From Mycolicibacterium pulveris (GTDB lineage Bacteria; Actinomycetota; Actinomycetes; Mycobacteriales; Mycobacteriaceae): a stretch of DNA of 64,000 nucleotides. The stretch covers positions 1,364,001 through 1,428,000 of the forward strand of contig NZ_AP022599.1 in NCBI RefSeq assembly GCF_010725725.1, written 5' to 3'. A program made the translations under genes and the position numbers. The stretch's first letter is position 1, and each line of letters begins with the position of its first letter. Under the pieces are notes generated by a model. The model was not told where the DNA came from, searched no databases, and saw only the letters and a program-made list of their open reading frames with translations. This document shows, piece after piece, positions 50,231-59,894 of this stretch.

Positions 50231-51261
50231 CGATGAGCTCTGCGGAAGCGATCGAGGTAGGCCGGCCAGTCCCAGGAGGACAGGAACGTGGTCGCCGCCG
50301 AATACCCGCGCTGGTACAGCGCTTCGGCGTCCTGGCGGCCGATGCCGAAGTCGAGCACACCGACATCGGTGGAGTCCACCTGGATGGCGCGCACCTTGAC
50401 CCAGGGCTGGTCGAGGTGTGCCTGGTCGTGGCCGACCAGCATGGTGGTGATCAGGCTTTCCAGCAACGTCGTTCCCCGCAACTTCAACGGGCCCAGCCCG
50501 GGAATGAGGTGTTCGATCCCCGGGGCAGGAAGGTAGGGAACCACCGTCACACCGAATGTGGGCCAACGGGGCTCCTTGCCATCGGGGCGGTCGAAGGAGT
50601 CGATCGGAAAGTTCGACAACACGCCGCCGTCGACCAGCGTGCATGGATGTCCAGCAGCGTTTTTCAGCGTGACGGGTCGGAACAGAAACGGTATCGCCAT
50701 CGACGCCCGCACCGCGTCGGCCACAGACTGCTCGTCGGGGTCGCGGCCATAGAGCCGCCGGTAGTCCCATGGCAGCCGAACCAGTTGCCCGCTAGTCAGG
50801 TCGGCCACCGTGACCACCAGACGGTACCGACGCTCCGGCAGGAGATGATCGCTGTCGACGGCGAGGTCGCCAAACGTGCTGACCCCCAGGTTTTTTAGCT
50901 CACCGCGGATCCAGTCGTGAGCGAAATCGCCTCGGTAGACACCGGTTTCGCGTAGCAAGCCCCACGCCGTTCCCAACAGTGGGATCCGTTCGATCGGGCC
51001 ACTGTCGGCGAACTTGCGATAGGGCACGCTCAATGCGAGGTCGCGCAACTGTTCGCTGGTCAGTGGATTCCGCTGCGACGCCGCAGCCACCACCGCCCCC
51101 ACCAGCGACCCCGCCGACGTGCCCGACACCCGCTGGATCTCATAACCCGCATCAACGAGCGCGCCGACCGCCCCGACCAACCCGATGCCCTTGACCCCGC
51201 CGCCGGACAGCACGAGGTCCGCACGCCGGGACCCGCGGTCTGAGGATCGCTTCTCAGCCAT
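50221..51261 (-). CDS. Patatin-like phospholipase family protein
   Basis: 346 aa from the ATG at 51261; a longer frame to 51384 is not supported. Oxyanion loop SGGGVKG (residues 19-25), nucleophile GTSAG with Ser about 49, and catalytic Asp in VDGGVLSNFP near residue 212. The Ser-Asp dyad is complete. It would hydrolyse ester bonds in lipids. It stands alone, convergent with the toxin. Confidence 0.92.
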   Translation of the reverse strand: MAEKRSSDRGSRRADLVLSGGGVKGIGLVGAVGALVDAGYEIQRVSGTSAGSLVGAVVAAASQRNPLTSEQLRDLALSVPYRKFADSGPIERIPLLGTAWGLLRETGVYRGDFAHDWIRGELKNLGVSTFGDLAVDSDHLLPERRYRLVVTVADLTSGQLVRLPWDYRRLYGRDPDEQSVADAVRASMAIPFLFRPVTLKNAAGHPCTLVDGGVLSNFPIDSFDRPDGKEPRWPTFGVTVVPYLPAPGIEHLIPGLGPLKLRGTTLLESLITTMLVGHDQAHLDQPWVKVRAIQVDSTDVGVLDFGIGRQDAEALYQRGYSAATTFLSSWDWPAYLDRFRRAHRAG

Positions 51262-51474
51262 GGGCCCTAGCCTGACACGAGATGCTGCGCGTCGGGCCTC
51301 GTTACGGGCCGAGGTCACCGACCACCGCCCACCTGCCGCAGCACACGGGCCGAGCACCGCCGAGGTCCGCGCCTGGGCCCGCACCGCCAGGCGGCGGTGC
51401 CCGATCGCGGCTGGCTTCGCCCCGATATTTGGCGGGCCTGCACGACGCCCACGACCCGACCTGACACGGTCGAG

Positions 51475-53157
51475 TTACGGCGACTCCAGCACCGTCGTCG
51501 CCGGCGACTGGACGGAACCGCCACTGCCACTGTCGCTTCCGCTGCCGTATCCGCCGCTCGACGGCAGCTCCGGAACCACCGGAGCAGGCGCCGGAGCGAC
51601 CGGGGCAGGCGCCGGAGCGACCGGCGCGGGTGCGGGGGCCGGCGCAACGGCAGGCGGCGGCGTGTAGGCCGGCACCATCTGCGTCGTCGGCGGCTCGGGC
51701 GCGGGCGTGACCGGCGCGTACTCCACCGTCGGCTCCGTCGTCGGCGCCTCCTCCGACGTCGTGGGCGTCTCCGTGGTCGTCTCGGTAGTCGGCTGCTCGG
51801 ACGTCGTCGTCTCGGTCGTCGTCGGTTCCGTGCTCGTGGTCGTCGGCGTCGTCGCGGTGGTCGTCGGCGTCACCGACGTCGTCACCGTCGTCGTCCACGT
51901 CGGCAGCGTCGGGAACGGGTTGAACGGCGGCACCGGAACCACAGGAACGACCGGGACCACCGGCACGTTCGGGGCCGGAGCGGGCGCCGGCGGCGGCACC
52001 TGCGGCGCCGGAACCTGCGGTACGACGCGGTTGGGCCCCCGGTTGATCAGCGCGCCCGTTCCTCGCGGCGCCTCGGGCGCCGGCGACACCACCGCGACCG
52101 GCAACGCCACCGGGTCCGGCTCGTGCGGCACCGTCGGCAGGTACCGCCCCGGCACCGTCTGCGCCTGCGCCTGCGCCGGGGGCGGCGGCTGCGCGGACAC
52201 GTCGGCCACCGGCCGCACCGCGATCGCCACCGACGCCGCCAGCGTCGCGAAGCTGACCACCACGAAGCCCAGCGCACTGCCCATCAACAGCGTCCGCGGC
52301 GGCGGAGGCGGGATCATCGAGGTGTAGGCCTCTTCGTCTTCCAGCTCCGGGACGTACTCCTCGAGCGCATCGAAGGGCAGCTCGTATTCGCCCGGCTCCT
52401 CCTGCGAGTACGCCAGCTGCGGCCCCACCGCCGCCGGATCCGGCGCGGGCGCCATCTGCGTGGCATCCGCGGCGGCCGGCGCCATCTGCGTGGCATCGCC
52501 AGCCACGGGCGCCATCTGCGTCGCCGCACCCGCCGGGAACCCGGACTCCTGCGCCGTCTGCGCCGCGCCCCGCGCGACCGCGAACCCCGCGTCCTGGGGC
52601 AACTCCACCGGCGTCGTCGAACTGAGCTCCGCCGCAACAGAATCCAAGTCGAGTCGCTGCCCGACCAGCATGATCCGGACGACCCCCTCGTCGGGCACCT
52701 GCCGCAGCACCTCGGCACACGCGACGGCCGCGCCGGCCGCCCCGATCGGCACCGACGCCAGCACCGACGTCGACTCCTCGTCCTGCCCGATCACCGTCAG
52801 CGACACGGTGTCGTCGTCAGCGATGAGCAACGCGGCGTCCGCGCCGGTACTGCGGGCCAGTGTCGCGGCCGCGTCGACCTCCGAGATCACCTCGACGTTC
52901 TGCACCCCGGCGTCGGCCACCGCCTGGCGCAGCGTCTCGGCCCGCGCCGCGTCGGGCAGGCAGAGCCGCGTCGCGGCCACCCGGTTACCCGAGTCGGCCA
53001 CCGCGCGGTACGTGCCCACGATCGTGTCGGCCAGGTCGGTCATCGCGTCGTCGGGCAGGTCCAGCGCGTACTGGTCGTACACCTGCCCGTCCGCCGCGCC
53101 GACCATCGCCAGCCGCGCGACCCGCCCGGTCACCGCCACCCCGAGGACTACGTCCAC
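51475..53157 (-). CDS. Pro/Thr-rich membrane protein with N-terminal Hsp70-like domain (DUF7159-like)
   Basis: 560 aa from the GTG at 53157. Residues 1-180 (LGVAVTGRVARLAMVGA..., DDDTVSLTVIG) resemble an actin/Hsp70-type fold. Then come three ATQMAP repeats, an acidic stretch, one membrane helix near residue 270-295, and an extracellular Pro/Thr/Ala tail with TTTTSTEPTTTET-like runs and PAPAPV repeats. Its neighbour layout and composition recall the Pro/Thr-rich protein Rv0312 of M. tuberculosis. The role is unknown; it is likely a cell-envelope protein. The repeat DNA around 51.56-51.65 kb is prone to length change. Confidence 0.8.
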   Translation of the reverse strand: MDVVLGVAVTGRVARLAMVGAADGQVYDQYALDLPDDAMTDLADTIVGTYRAVADSGNRVAATRLCLPDAARAETLRQAVADAGVQNVEVISEVDAAATLARSTGADAALLIADDDTVSLTVIGQDEESTSVLASVPIGAAGAAVACAEVLRQVPDEGVVRIMLVGQRLDLDSVAAELSSTTPVELPQDAGFAVARGAAQTAQESGFPAGAATQMAPVAGDATQMAPAAADATQMAPAPDPAAVGPQLAYSQEEPGEYELPFDALEEYVPELEDEEAYTSMIPPPPPRTLLMGSALGFVVVSFATLAASVAIAVRPVADVSAQPPPPAQAQAQTVPGRYLPTVPHEPDPVALPVAVVSPAPEAPRGTGALINRGPNRVVPQVPAPQVPPPAPAPAPNVPVVPVVPVVPVPPFNPFPTLPTWTTTVTTSVTPTTTATTPTTTSTEPTTTETTTSEQPTTETTTETPTTSEEAPTTEPTVEYAPVTPAPEPPTTQMVPAYTPPPAVAPAPAPAPVAPAPAPVAPAPAPVVPELPSSGGYGSGSDSGSGGSVQSPATTVLESP

Positions 53158-53284
53158 CAGTTCACCCTCGCCATTCTCGTGCCTGCCACGACGGTCCAAA
53201 GTTACTCTCTACCGTCTCGCTTGTGCGGCGACGCAAAAGTGAGCACGCTGAAGCGCAACATGTCCCTAAAGGAGGAATCGGCAC

Positions 53285-54841
53285 GTGAGCGACCCGCGTT
53301 ACGACGCCACCGTCGCCGTCCCCCGGTCACCGCGGGCCGGTCACGTGCCCGTCCGCACCAATAGGGTGCGCGACGGCGTCGCGGTCGCCCTGCTGCTCCT
53401 CGCGTTGCTGCTGCCGTGGAACCTCGACTTCGGGTTCGGGGTCCCCGGCAGTGAGGGCTCGTGGTGGGCGGCCGTCATCGCGGTGACGCTGCTCGCCGCC
53501 ACCGCCGCGCTCGACGCCCACATCGGCCCGCTGCGGCTGACCAACCCGCAGCTCGACGTCCGCCTGCTCAGCCGAATCCGGCTGTTCGTCTGCCTGCCCT
53601 ACCTCGTGGTCGCGGTCGGTTTCGTCGGATACCACCTGTTCGAAACCGTGCGCGACGGCGGCACCGGCATCGTGCCGCCGGGCGTCGGGCCCGGCCTGGT
53701 GTTGGGCGTGGCGGGTGCGCTGCTCGCCGCGCAGCCGCCGGTCACCAGTGTCACCATCGAGGACAACCGGTTTCGGCAGTGGTACGCGGTCGCTCGGGTG
53801 CTCGGCGCCGTGTCGATCGGACTCGCGACGCTGTCGGTCGCGTGGAACGTGTACTGGCGGCTGCGCTATCTGTTCGTCACCGACGGCGAGTTCGGCGGTC
53901 AGGACGTCGCGGTCATCGTCACCACGCTGCTGTACGGCGCCGTCGCGCTGATCGCGTTGATCATCGGGTCGCGCTGGCTGACCGAGAAGTCCGCCGCCGC
54001 GCGCCTGGCCACCACCGCGCTGGGTGCGTCGGCCGCGCTGGCCGCGACGCTCGTGTGGGTGTTCCCGATCGGCCGCGACATCGACGCGTTTCACGGCATC
54101 GCGCAGAACACCTCGACGGCGGCGGTGGGTTACGAGGGCTACCTGTTCTGGGCGGCCGCCGCGGCGATCGTGGCGCCGACGACGCTGTACACCGTCTTTC
54201 TCGTCAAGCCGCCGACCCTGGGGGCGTTTCGCTCCGCCGCGCAGAAGTGCCTGACGCTGATCGCGTTCTGGGCGTTCGCCGCCGCGGTCTGCCGGGTGAT
54301 CGACTTCGTGATCGCCGCCTCGCTGCAATTGCCCCGCGCGCTGTACGACAGCGTGGCGATGACGGCGTTCAACCTGTTCGCGGGGATCGTCGCGGCGTGG
54401 CTGAACCGCCAGCTCGGCCGGGGCGAGGCCTCGCCGGCGGTGATGGCGGCGTTCAGCGGCCTGCTGTTCGTGTTCACGGTCGCCAACATCGCGATCGGCG
54501 TCGCGCTGGCCCCGCGGTACGCCGAGGCGTCGCCCGAGGCGATCTACGGCAACAACCTCGTCCAGCAGATCACCAGCATGTTCGACGTGGTGATCTGCCT
54601 GCTGTCTCTCGCCGTGTTGCTGGTGATGCTGTTCACCGGTCCGCTGGCGGGCTATTTGATGCGCCGCCGCGAAGCCCGCGTCACTGCGCCGGAGCCAGAG
54701 CCGCCGACGGTCACCCAGCCTTCGCAGCCTGCTCAGCCTCCCAGAATCGCTCGGCTCAAGGAGGATTCGACGACGGTGCTGCCCGCGCCGGAGACCGAGC
54801 AGTTCACCATCGGGTTGCGGATCCAGCGCCGCGACCCCTAG
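53285..54841 (+). CDS. Polytopic membrane protein, about twelve helices
   Basis: 518 aa from a GTG with AAAGGAGG upstream. Hydrophobic helices run from residue 30 to about 460 (VAVALLLLALLLPW, ...VVICLLSLAVLLVMLF), then a cytosolic tail rich in Pro and Glu that ends IQRRDP. No transporter or enzyme motif is recognised. It is divergent from the Pro/Thr-rich gene, with a 127-bp gap, and may be functionally linked to it. Confidence 0.8.
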   Translation: MSDPRYDATVAVPRSPRAGHVPVRTNRVRDGVAVALLLLALLLPWNLDFGFGVPGSEGSWWAAVIAVTLLAATAALDAHIGPLRLTNPQLDVRLLSRIRLFVCLPYLVVAVGFVGYHLFETVRDGGTGIVPPGVGPGLVLGVAGALLAAQPPVTSVTIEDNRFRQWYAVARVLGAVSIGLATLSVAWNVYWRLRYLFVTDGEFGGQDVAVIVTTLLYGAVALIALIIGSRWLTEKSAAARLATTALGASAALAATLVWVFPIGRDIDAFHGIAQNTSTAAVGYEGYLFWAAAAAIVAPTTLYTVFLVKPPTLGAFRSAAQKCLTLIAFWAFAAAVCRVIDFVIAASLQLPRALYDSVAMTAFNLFAGIVAAWLNRQLGRGEASPAVMAAFSGLLFVFTVANIAIGVALAPRYAEASPEAIYGNNLVQQITSMFDVVICLLSLAVLLVMLFTGPLAGYLMRRREARVTAPEPEPPTVTQPSQPAQPPRIARLKEDSTTVLPAPETEQFTIGLRIQRRDP

Positions 54842-54843
54842 GC

Positions 54844-54893
54844 GATTTCGGCGCGCTCATGCACCCTCAGGGGGCCATCAGCGCGCCGAAATC
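54844..54893. repeat. Dispersed palindromic repeat type 1, copy 2
   Basis: GATTTCGGCGCGCT (54844-54857) and its perfect complement (54880-54893), 22-nt loop, same sequence family as 49463. It lies between convergent genes and overlaps the 3' end of the gene at 54892, where it could also terminate transcription. Confidence 0.75.
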
Positions 54894-55665
54894 ACTCCAG
54901 GTCGAATCGGCCGTCGCGCAGCCGCTCGGCCGCGCGGCCGTCCACCAGTTCCGCCCGGTCCTCGGGATGGCGCCAGTAGTGGCGCACCAACCAGTACAGC
55001 GCGGCCCCACGGGGCAGATAGATGTCGGCGATCGTGATGATCTCTTCGTGGCCGTCGCGCATCCGAAGCACCACTGCGCGACGCGCCTTCTTCGATTCCG
55101 CATGGTCGGCGACGTCGACCACGTCGTCCCAGTCGAACACCCGAACCTTGAGAATGTCAGCGTTCTCGACCACGCTCGGCGTCAGCTTGACGTGTCCGAT
55201 TCCCTTGCGACGCCACGCGGTGACCAAGCTCAAGATCGTCGTGAACGCAGCGAATCCTGCCAGACCAGGTATGACCCCTCGCAAGTAGCGGCTGTCGGGC
55301 ATATCGATGACGCCGAACGGTCCGAAGACCGCTAAGGGTAGGCAGCTCAAAATGGCCGGCACGGTCGACACGAGGCAGATGATGGTGAACCGTCGATCCG
55401 GCCACACGGTGAAACCCGTTGCATCACTTGTGGTCCGTGCAGTGGTTCGGCCCGAACCGGCCAAGGCTATCGCTGTCATTGCCAGCAGCCAAACGAGGGC
55501 CAATCCAATGAAAACCACTGCGGTCAAGTAGCTTCCACGGCCGACTGCCGCCACACCCAGACAGGCCAAACCCACTGCGACAACGATGCCCACCGTGCCG
55601 ATCACCACGAGAAACCGCCGCCCACCACGCCAACCCGGGGGCTCCGGTAGGCCTAGTACGGACAC
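54892..55665 (-). CDS. Membrane protein, possible partner/immunity of the 55653 gene
   Basis: 257 aa from a GTG at 55665, overlapping the previous gene by 13 bp. Four hydrophobic segments in the first 150 residues, then a soluble domain (TPSVVENADILKVRVFDWDDVVDVADH, REEIITIADIYLPRG-like) with a PH-like beta pattern. The translational overlap with a WXG-like secreted-protein candidate suggests a protective or escort role (inference). The family is not recognised. Confidence 0.78.
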   Translation of the reverse strand: MSVLGLPEPPGWRGGRRFLVVIGTVGIVVAVGLACLGVAAVGRGSYLTAVVFIGLALVWLLAMTAIALAGSGRTTARTTSDATGFTVWPDRRFTIICLVSTVPAILSCLPLAVFGPFGVIDMPDSRYLRGVIPGLAGFAAFTTILSLVTAWRRKGIGHVKLTPSVVENADILKVRVFDWDDVVDVADHAESKKARRAVVLRMRDGHEEIITIADIYLPRGAALYWLVRHYWRHPEDRAELVDGRAAERLRDGRFDLE

Positions 55666-57023
55666 ACCGCGTCTCCGACCATTTTGCCTAACTCGCGGCC
55701 GCCGAATCCCGCGAGAAGCGCGCCGCTGATGGCAAGGGTTGGAACGAGAAATAACGCTCCAGGTCCCGTCGCCGCACCGAGAGCTGCACCACCTTTCGCG
55801 CCGCCCCAACCGCCGAGACCGCCGGCGGCCCCGGCGGCCAATGCGACGCACCTGTCGTGCCGCGAGTCGGCCATCACCATGTCGAAGATCGTCGTCGCCA
55901 CCGTAACCGCGGGGCCGCCGAACTTCATTGTCTTGCCGATCTTGTCGACCGACTCGGGGGTGACCATCGGCAGCGAGCCGCCGCGGGCGATGTGTTTCTC
56001 CAACCCGGACATGCCGGAGGTGCTCACCAACGAGATGTTGTCGATCAACTCGACGGGTACCGCGCTGTGGTGCCCGTCGGCCGTGGTGAAGCCGACCGTG
56101 ACGTATCCGGTCGGATCCATCGACATCGACAGGTTGGAGCCGTCGGCGTAGGCGAACGACGTGTAGTCGCAGTCGTTTCCCATGTCATGCCACGAACTGG
56201 TCGTGGCGACGAACGCGCCGGTCCTGTCGAACTCCTCGATCTGGTAGAAGTTCATCTTGCTCGGCCATTCGAACGGGTCCATGCGGGTGGCGACGGCCTT
56301 GCTTCCGTCCTGTTTGATCACCGTGGTCACCTCCTCGCCGTATTCGTTGGTCGATTCGATGACCTCACGCACGTTCTGCTGCTGGTCCGCGGCCCGCATC
56401 GCCTCCTGGCCGACCAGCCCGATGACCGTCCGCGGATCGGGCACCTGATCGGCCGGCCGCTGCGCGGTCGCCATCATCATCGCCGCCAGATCGGTCGACG
56501 GTGCCGGCTCCACGAACCCGAACTCGTTGCCCGCCTTCAGGACTGCGTTCGCCATCGCGTCGTCGGCGTCGCCCACCGCGATCAGCATCGCGTTCACCGC
56601 CGCCTGCTCCTGCAGCGCCAGCGCCTGCAAATCGGCCATCTCCTCCGCGGAGACATGCCTCGGATCGATCTGCACGACCCACTGGTCGGTGACGTTCAGC
56701 GGGCCGGTGTCGAGCTCGTTGGCCTTGGCCAGCAATGCGTTACGCGCGGTTTCCAGCGATGCGGCGCCGTCCCGTATCGCCGCCGCCACGGCGCCGGCGT
56801 AGTTCGAGAACGTCTCGGCCACGCCGTCGGCCCGGCCGAACATCTCTTTGGCCGCGTCGTGCGCCGTCCCCGCCCACGCGCTCAGCTCCGGCAGCCGCCC
56901 ACAGGCGTCGTCGACGCTGGACACCGCGGCCCGTACCGCGTCACCACCGGTCTCCACGGCTGCCGACGAACCCCACAACGCGTCCGGTCGCCAGCCTTCC
57001 AAGGTCGATCGGGTCGGCAGCAC
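55653..57023 (-). CDS. WXG/LXG-like secreted-toxin candidate with hydrophobic C-terminus
   Basis: 456 aa from a GTG. The N-terminal 150 residues are long helices with SAWAGTAHDAAKEMF, AETFSNYAGAVAAAI and many Ala, the shape of WXG/EspG-type or LXG secretion domains. The middle has soluble segments. The C-terminus has a Gly-rich hydrophobic hairpin (AAGAAGGLGGWGGAKGG, GAATGPGALFLVPTLAISG) like a glycine zipper or pore-forming colicin-type helix. A one-toxin, one-partner layout with the overlapping gene at 54892 is plausible; no enzymatic toxin motif was found. Confidence 0.72.
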   Translation of the reverse strand: MLPTRSTLEGWRPDALWGSSAAVETGGDAVRAAVSSVDDACGRLPELSAWAGTAHDAAKEMFGRADGVAETFSNYAGAVAAAIRDGAASLETARNALLAKANELDTGPLNVTDQWVVQIDPRHVSAEEMADLQALALQEQAAVNAMLIAVGDADDAMANAVLKAGNEFGFVEPAPSTDLAAMMMATAQRPADQVPDPRTVIGLVGQEAMRAADQQQNVREVIESTNEYGEEVTTVIKQDGSKAVATRMDPFEWPSKMNFYQIEEFDRTGAFVATTSSWHDMGNDCDYTSFAYADGSNLSMSMDPTGYVTVGFTTADGHHSAVPVELIDNISLVSTSGMSGLEKHIARGGSLPMVTPESVDKIGKTMKFGGPAVTVATTIFDMVMADSRHDRCVALAAGAAGGLGGWGGAKGGAALGAATGPGALFLVPTLAISGALLAGFGGRELGKMVGDAVCPY

Positions 57024-57061
57024 CCGTCAATTGTCTCCCAGCCGCCGCCGTGCTCCGGACA

Positions 57062-58450
57062 CTAATTTCGGCGCCGCACCAGTTCATCGAGCTCAGCCTC
57101 GAAGAGATCGGCCAGATCCCACAGGTCATCCACCAGGTCGCGGCACGAGACGATTCCCACGTTGAGCTTGCCGCTCAACGACATCACGGTGATGTTCAAC
57201 CCCGAGCCGTGAAAGATCGGCCCGAGCGGATACAGCGCCTTCAGCTTCGCCCCCATCACATACAACTCGGCCTGCGGGCCCGCCACGTTTGACAGCACGA
57301 CGTTGTGAATCGCCGTGTGTTTCAACGGTGTATGCGACATGACGTCGAAGGCCACCCCGAACATCGCAGGCGGCAGCGCCTGGGTCACATCCGCCAACAG
57401 CGTCGGTGTGAGCGCCGAGCTGTGTTCCTTTGCCCGCGAGCTTGATTCGGCGATCGCCCGCAGGCGCTGCACCGGATCCGCTATCTGTGTCTTCAAGTTG
57501 CAGAACATGCCCGACAACTGGTTGCGCCCCGGCCGGTCCGACAGCCCACGCACCGACGACGGCACCACCGCCACCAATGGCTTGTCCGGCAACTCGCCCC
57601 GGCCCTCCAGATATCCGCGCAGCGCCCCGGCGCACAACGCCATCACCACGTCGTTGACCTTGACGCCGTAACGGTCCTTCACCCGCTTGACGTCAGCCAG
57701 GTCCAGCTGCGCCAACGCGAGCGTCCGATTCCCGGTGATCTCGGCGTTGAACACCGTCGTCGGGGCCTTGAACGGCGCCGCCATCGCCCGACCGCTCAGC
57801 GCCCGGCCGATCGTGCTCACCACCGTCGACACCGTCGCGGGCACTGCCCGCGTCAGCTGCCACGGAAGCGTGAGAAACCGCAGCAACCCCCCGGCGGCGA
57901 TCTCCAGCGGCAGCGCCCCGCCGGGCCCCGCCACCGCATCCGGGGGCGGCGCGTCGGGTTGCAGGTCGCACAGATGGCTGAGCAGTTCGCCCGCCGACAC
58001 CCCGTCGACGGCCGCGTGGTGCACCTTGATCATCAACGCGATCGGCCCGCCGTCGTGCGGGTCGGTGCCGGCGACGCCTTCGAGTACCCACATCTCCCAC
58101 AGCGGTTTGTCGCGGGCCAGTGGAATCGACGCGATGCGTCCGCACACCTCGCTCAGCTCATGGCGCCCGCCAGGTGCGGGCAGTGCGATCCGGTGCAGGT
58201 GGTGCGACACGTCCAGCTCCGTGTCCTCCACCCACACCGGGTGATCGAGGTTGAGATGACTGTTCGCAAGTTTTGCTCGCAGCTCCGGGAGCGCGCTCAT
58301 TCGCGACGCCAGATGGTCACGTAGCCCGTCGAAGTCGTAGCCACCGGGGATCGTGGTGGTGTCCAGCTCCGCGATCGAACACACATGCAGCAGCACCGAA
58401 CTCGTCTCGGCGTAAAGCAAACTGGCGTCGAACGCGGTGAGCCGTTCCAT
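57062..58450 (-). CDS. WS/DGAT family acyltransferase
   Basis: 462 aa wax ester synthase/diacylglycerol acyltransferase. The catalytic HHxxxDG is HHAAVDGVS near residue 143, and the C-terminal half has the family pattern NVVLSNVAGPQAELY and GSGLNITVMSLSGKLNVG. It would join a fatty acyl-CoA to diacylglycerol or a long alcohol. The enzyme family is expanded in mycobacteria and builds storage lipid. It lies alone, 57 bp before the broken gene at 58508 in transcript order. Confidence 0.94.
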   Translation of the reverse strand: MERLTAFDASLLYAETSSVLLHVCSIAELDTTTIPGGYDFDGLRDHLASRMSALPELRAKLANSHLNLDHPVWVEDTELDVSHHLHRIALPAPGGRHELSEVCGRIASIPLARDKPLWEMWVLEGVAGTDPHDGGPIALMIKVHHAAVDGVSAGELLSHLCDLQPDAPPPDAVAGPGGALPLEIAAGGLLRFLTLPWQLTRAVPATVSTVVSTIGRALSGRAMAAPFKAPTTVFNAEITGNRTLALAQLDLADVKRVKDRYGVKVNDVVMALCAGALRGYLEGRGELPDKPLVAVVPSSVRGLSDRPGRNQLSGMFCNLKTQIADPVQRLRAIAESSSRAKEHSSALTPTLLADVTQALPPAMFGVAFDVMSHTPLKHTAIHNVVLSNVAGPQAELYVMGAKLKALYPLGPIFHGSGLNITVMSLSGKLNVGIVSCRDLVDDLWDLADLFEAELDELVRRRN

Positions 58451-58507
58451 CCGTCGAAGGTACCCGCGTTGACACTTGCGTCAAACGCCGAAGGGGTGGC
58501 AAACCGG

Positions 58508-58973
58508 TTAGCCCGAACCGTCGGGCGAAGCGCCGGGAACATGGCGCGCGACGGTCTGGTTCATGGTCTCGCGCAGCGCCGGGATCTCGTCGAGCAGCCG
58601 CCGCAAATCGTCGCGCGCGATGTGTAGCACCTGTGCGCTGCCCATCGTCGTCACCGTCGCGTTGCGCAGCGAACCGCGCAGCGCCGACTCCCCCGATCAC
58701 CTCGCCGGGCCCCACCACCGCGATGCGGTCGTGGCCGACGTACACCCCGGCCTCCCCGCTGAGCAGGATGTAGCAGGACTCCGAGGGCGTGTGCTCCTGG
58801 ATCAGCGGCCACGGCCCCGACGTCGACGTGCGATGCGCCGTCTGCACCAGCCGCTTGAGGTCCTTGTCGGAGAACTTCGCGAACGTGTCGAACTCGCGCA
58901 GCCGTTGCGCGGCCTCTTCGATCTCCTGCGCGCGCGCCTCTTCGCTCTCCCGGGCGTACTTGCGGTTGTCCAT
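58508..58973 (-). pseudogene. Cyclic-nucleotide-binding domain protein broken by a +1 frameshift
   Basis: The ATG at 58973 begins MDNRKYARESEEARAQ, then a helical region and a cNMP-binding beta barrel: CYILLSGEAGVYVG and VVGPGEVIG. At five consecutive C (plus strand 58690-58694) the frame is shifted. One base fewer restores the expected continuation ESALRGSLRNATVTTMGS and a helix RLLDEIPALRE, ending at TAA 58508-58510, 154 aa in all. As read, it is broken: either a real mutation or a base error in a homopolymer. Confidence 0.85.
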
Positions 58974-59032
58974 GTGATCCCCGAATCCGCGAGGTTCCGC
59001 TGTCACCGGGAGCCTAGTGAACCCCCCGCGAA

Positions 59033-59081
59033 TGTGCGGTTTTATCCGCAACACGCCGCTCCGGCCGGATGAATCCGCACA
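59033..59081. repeat. Dispersed palindromic repeat type 2, copy 1
   Basis: TGTGCGGTTTTATCCG (59033-59048) pairs with 59066-59081 with two mismatches; the loop contains CAACACGCCGC. The same family occurs at 59895. It lies between divergent genes. Confidence 0.72.
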
Positions 59082-59150
59082 GTCGCCGACGCGCGCCGGC
59101 GCTACATTGGCCGCAGCCGGGACCTCCCCGGTGAAAGCTGGTCGGATCGA

Positions 59151-59876
59151 ATGACTGCACGACGCGCATGGTTGGTGGCGTTGGCGATGGCCGCCGCCGT
59201 CGTGCTGCCGCACTGCAGCTCGCCACCGCCCACCCCCGACGCCCCGCCGCCGCCCGCCTCCTCGGAAGCGTCCCCGCCGCCGTCGACCAGCGCCCCTTCA
59301 CCGCCCAGCCCGACGCCGGTCGGGCCTGCCGTTCACCCCGTCACCGCGGCCGACCTCGGGGCGAGCTGGCGCCCGGGGTGCCCGCTGGGCCCGGAGCGGT
59401 TGCGGCGCGTCGAACTCGACCACATCGGGTTCGACAACCAGCCCCGCCGCGGCGAGCTGATCGTGCACGAGGACCTCGTCGACGAGGTCATCGCGATCTT
59501 CGCCGACCTGTATCGGCTCGGCTATCCGATCGAGAAGATGCGCACGGTCGAGGTTTACCCGAACGCCGACGACGAGTTGTCCATGCGCGACAACAACACC
59601 TCGGCGTTCAACTGCCGCGACATCCCGGGCAGCGGCCAGTGGTCATGGCACGCCTTCGGCCGCGCCATCGACGTCAACCCGCTGCTCAACCCGTACATCG
59701 ACGCCGCGGGTGACCTTCAGCCCGCCAACGCCGAGGTCTTTTTGGATCGCAACCGCATCGACCCGGGCCTGCTGCACGACGGCGACCCGGCCGTCGCGGT
59801 GTTCACCGACCGCGGCTGGGTCTGGGGCGGGAACTGGCGAACCCCGAAGGACTACCAGCACTTCGAACGTCGCTGA
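59151..59876 (+). CDS. M15-family peptidase (D,D-carboxypeptidase-like), exported
   Basis: 241 aa. N-terminal signal peptide with hydrophobic core VALAMAAAVVLP and a possible lipobox ending at Cys 22, then a Pro/Ser-rich linker (to about residue 62). Catalytic Zn motif SWHAFGRAIDVNP near residue 163 (His and Asp), with DNNTSAFNCRDIPGSGQWSWHAFG before it, and a last His in DYQHFERR. These match M15C peptidases that trim peptidoglycan. It stands alone. Confidence 0.9.
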   Translation: MTARRAWLVALAMAAAVVLPHCSSPPPTPDAPPPPASSEASPPPSTSAPSPPSPTPVGPAVHPVTAADLGASWRPGCPLGPERLRRVELDHIGFDNQPRRGELIVHEDLVDEVIAIFADLYRLGYPIEKMRTVEVYPNADDELSMRDNNTSAFNCRDIPGSGQWSWHAFGRAIDVNPLLNPYIDAAGDLQPANAEVFLDRNRIDPGLLHDGDPAVAVFTDRGWVWGGNWRTPKDYQHFERR

Positions 59877-59894
59877 CCACCCGCCAGCTCCGCC

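Noticed and set aside
51397..53364. A 655-codon Arg-rich open frame on the plus strand
   Set aside because: Antisense to the Pro/Thr-rich protein; the Arg-rich content comes from repeat DNA.
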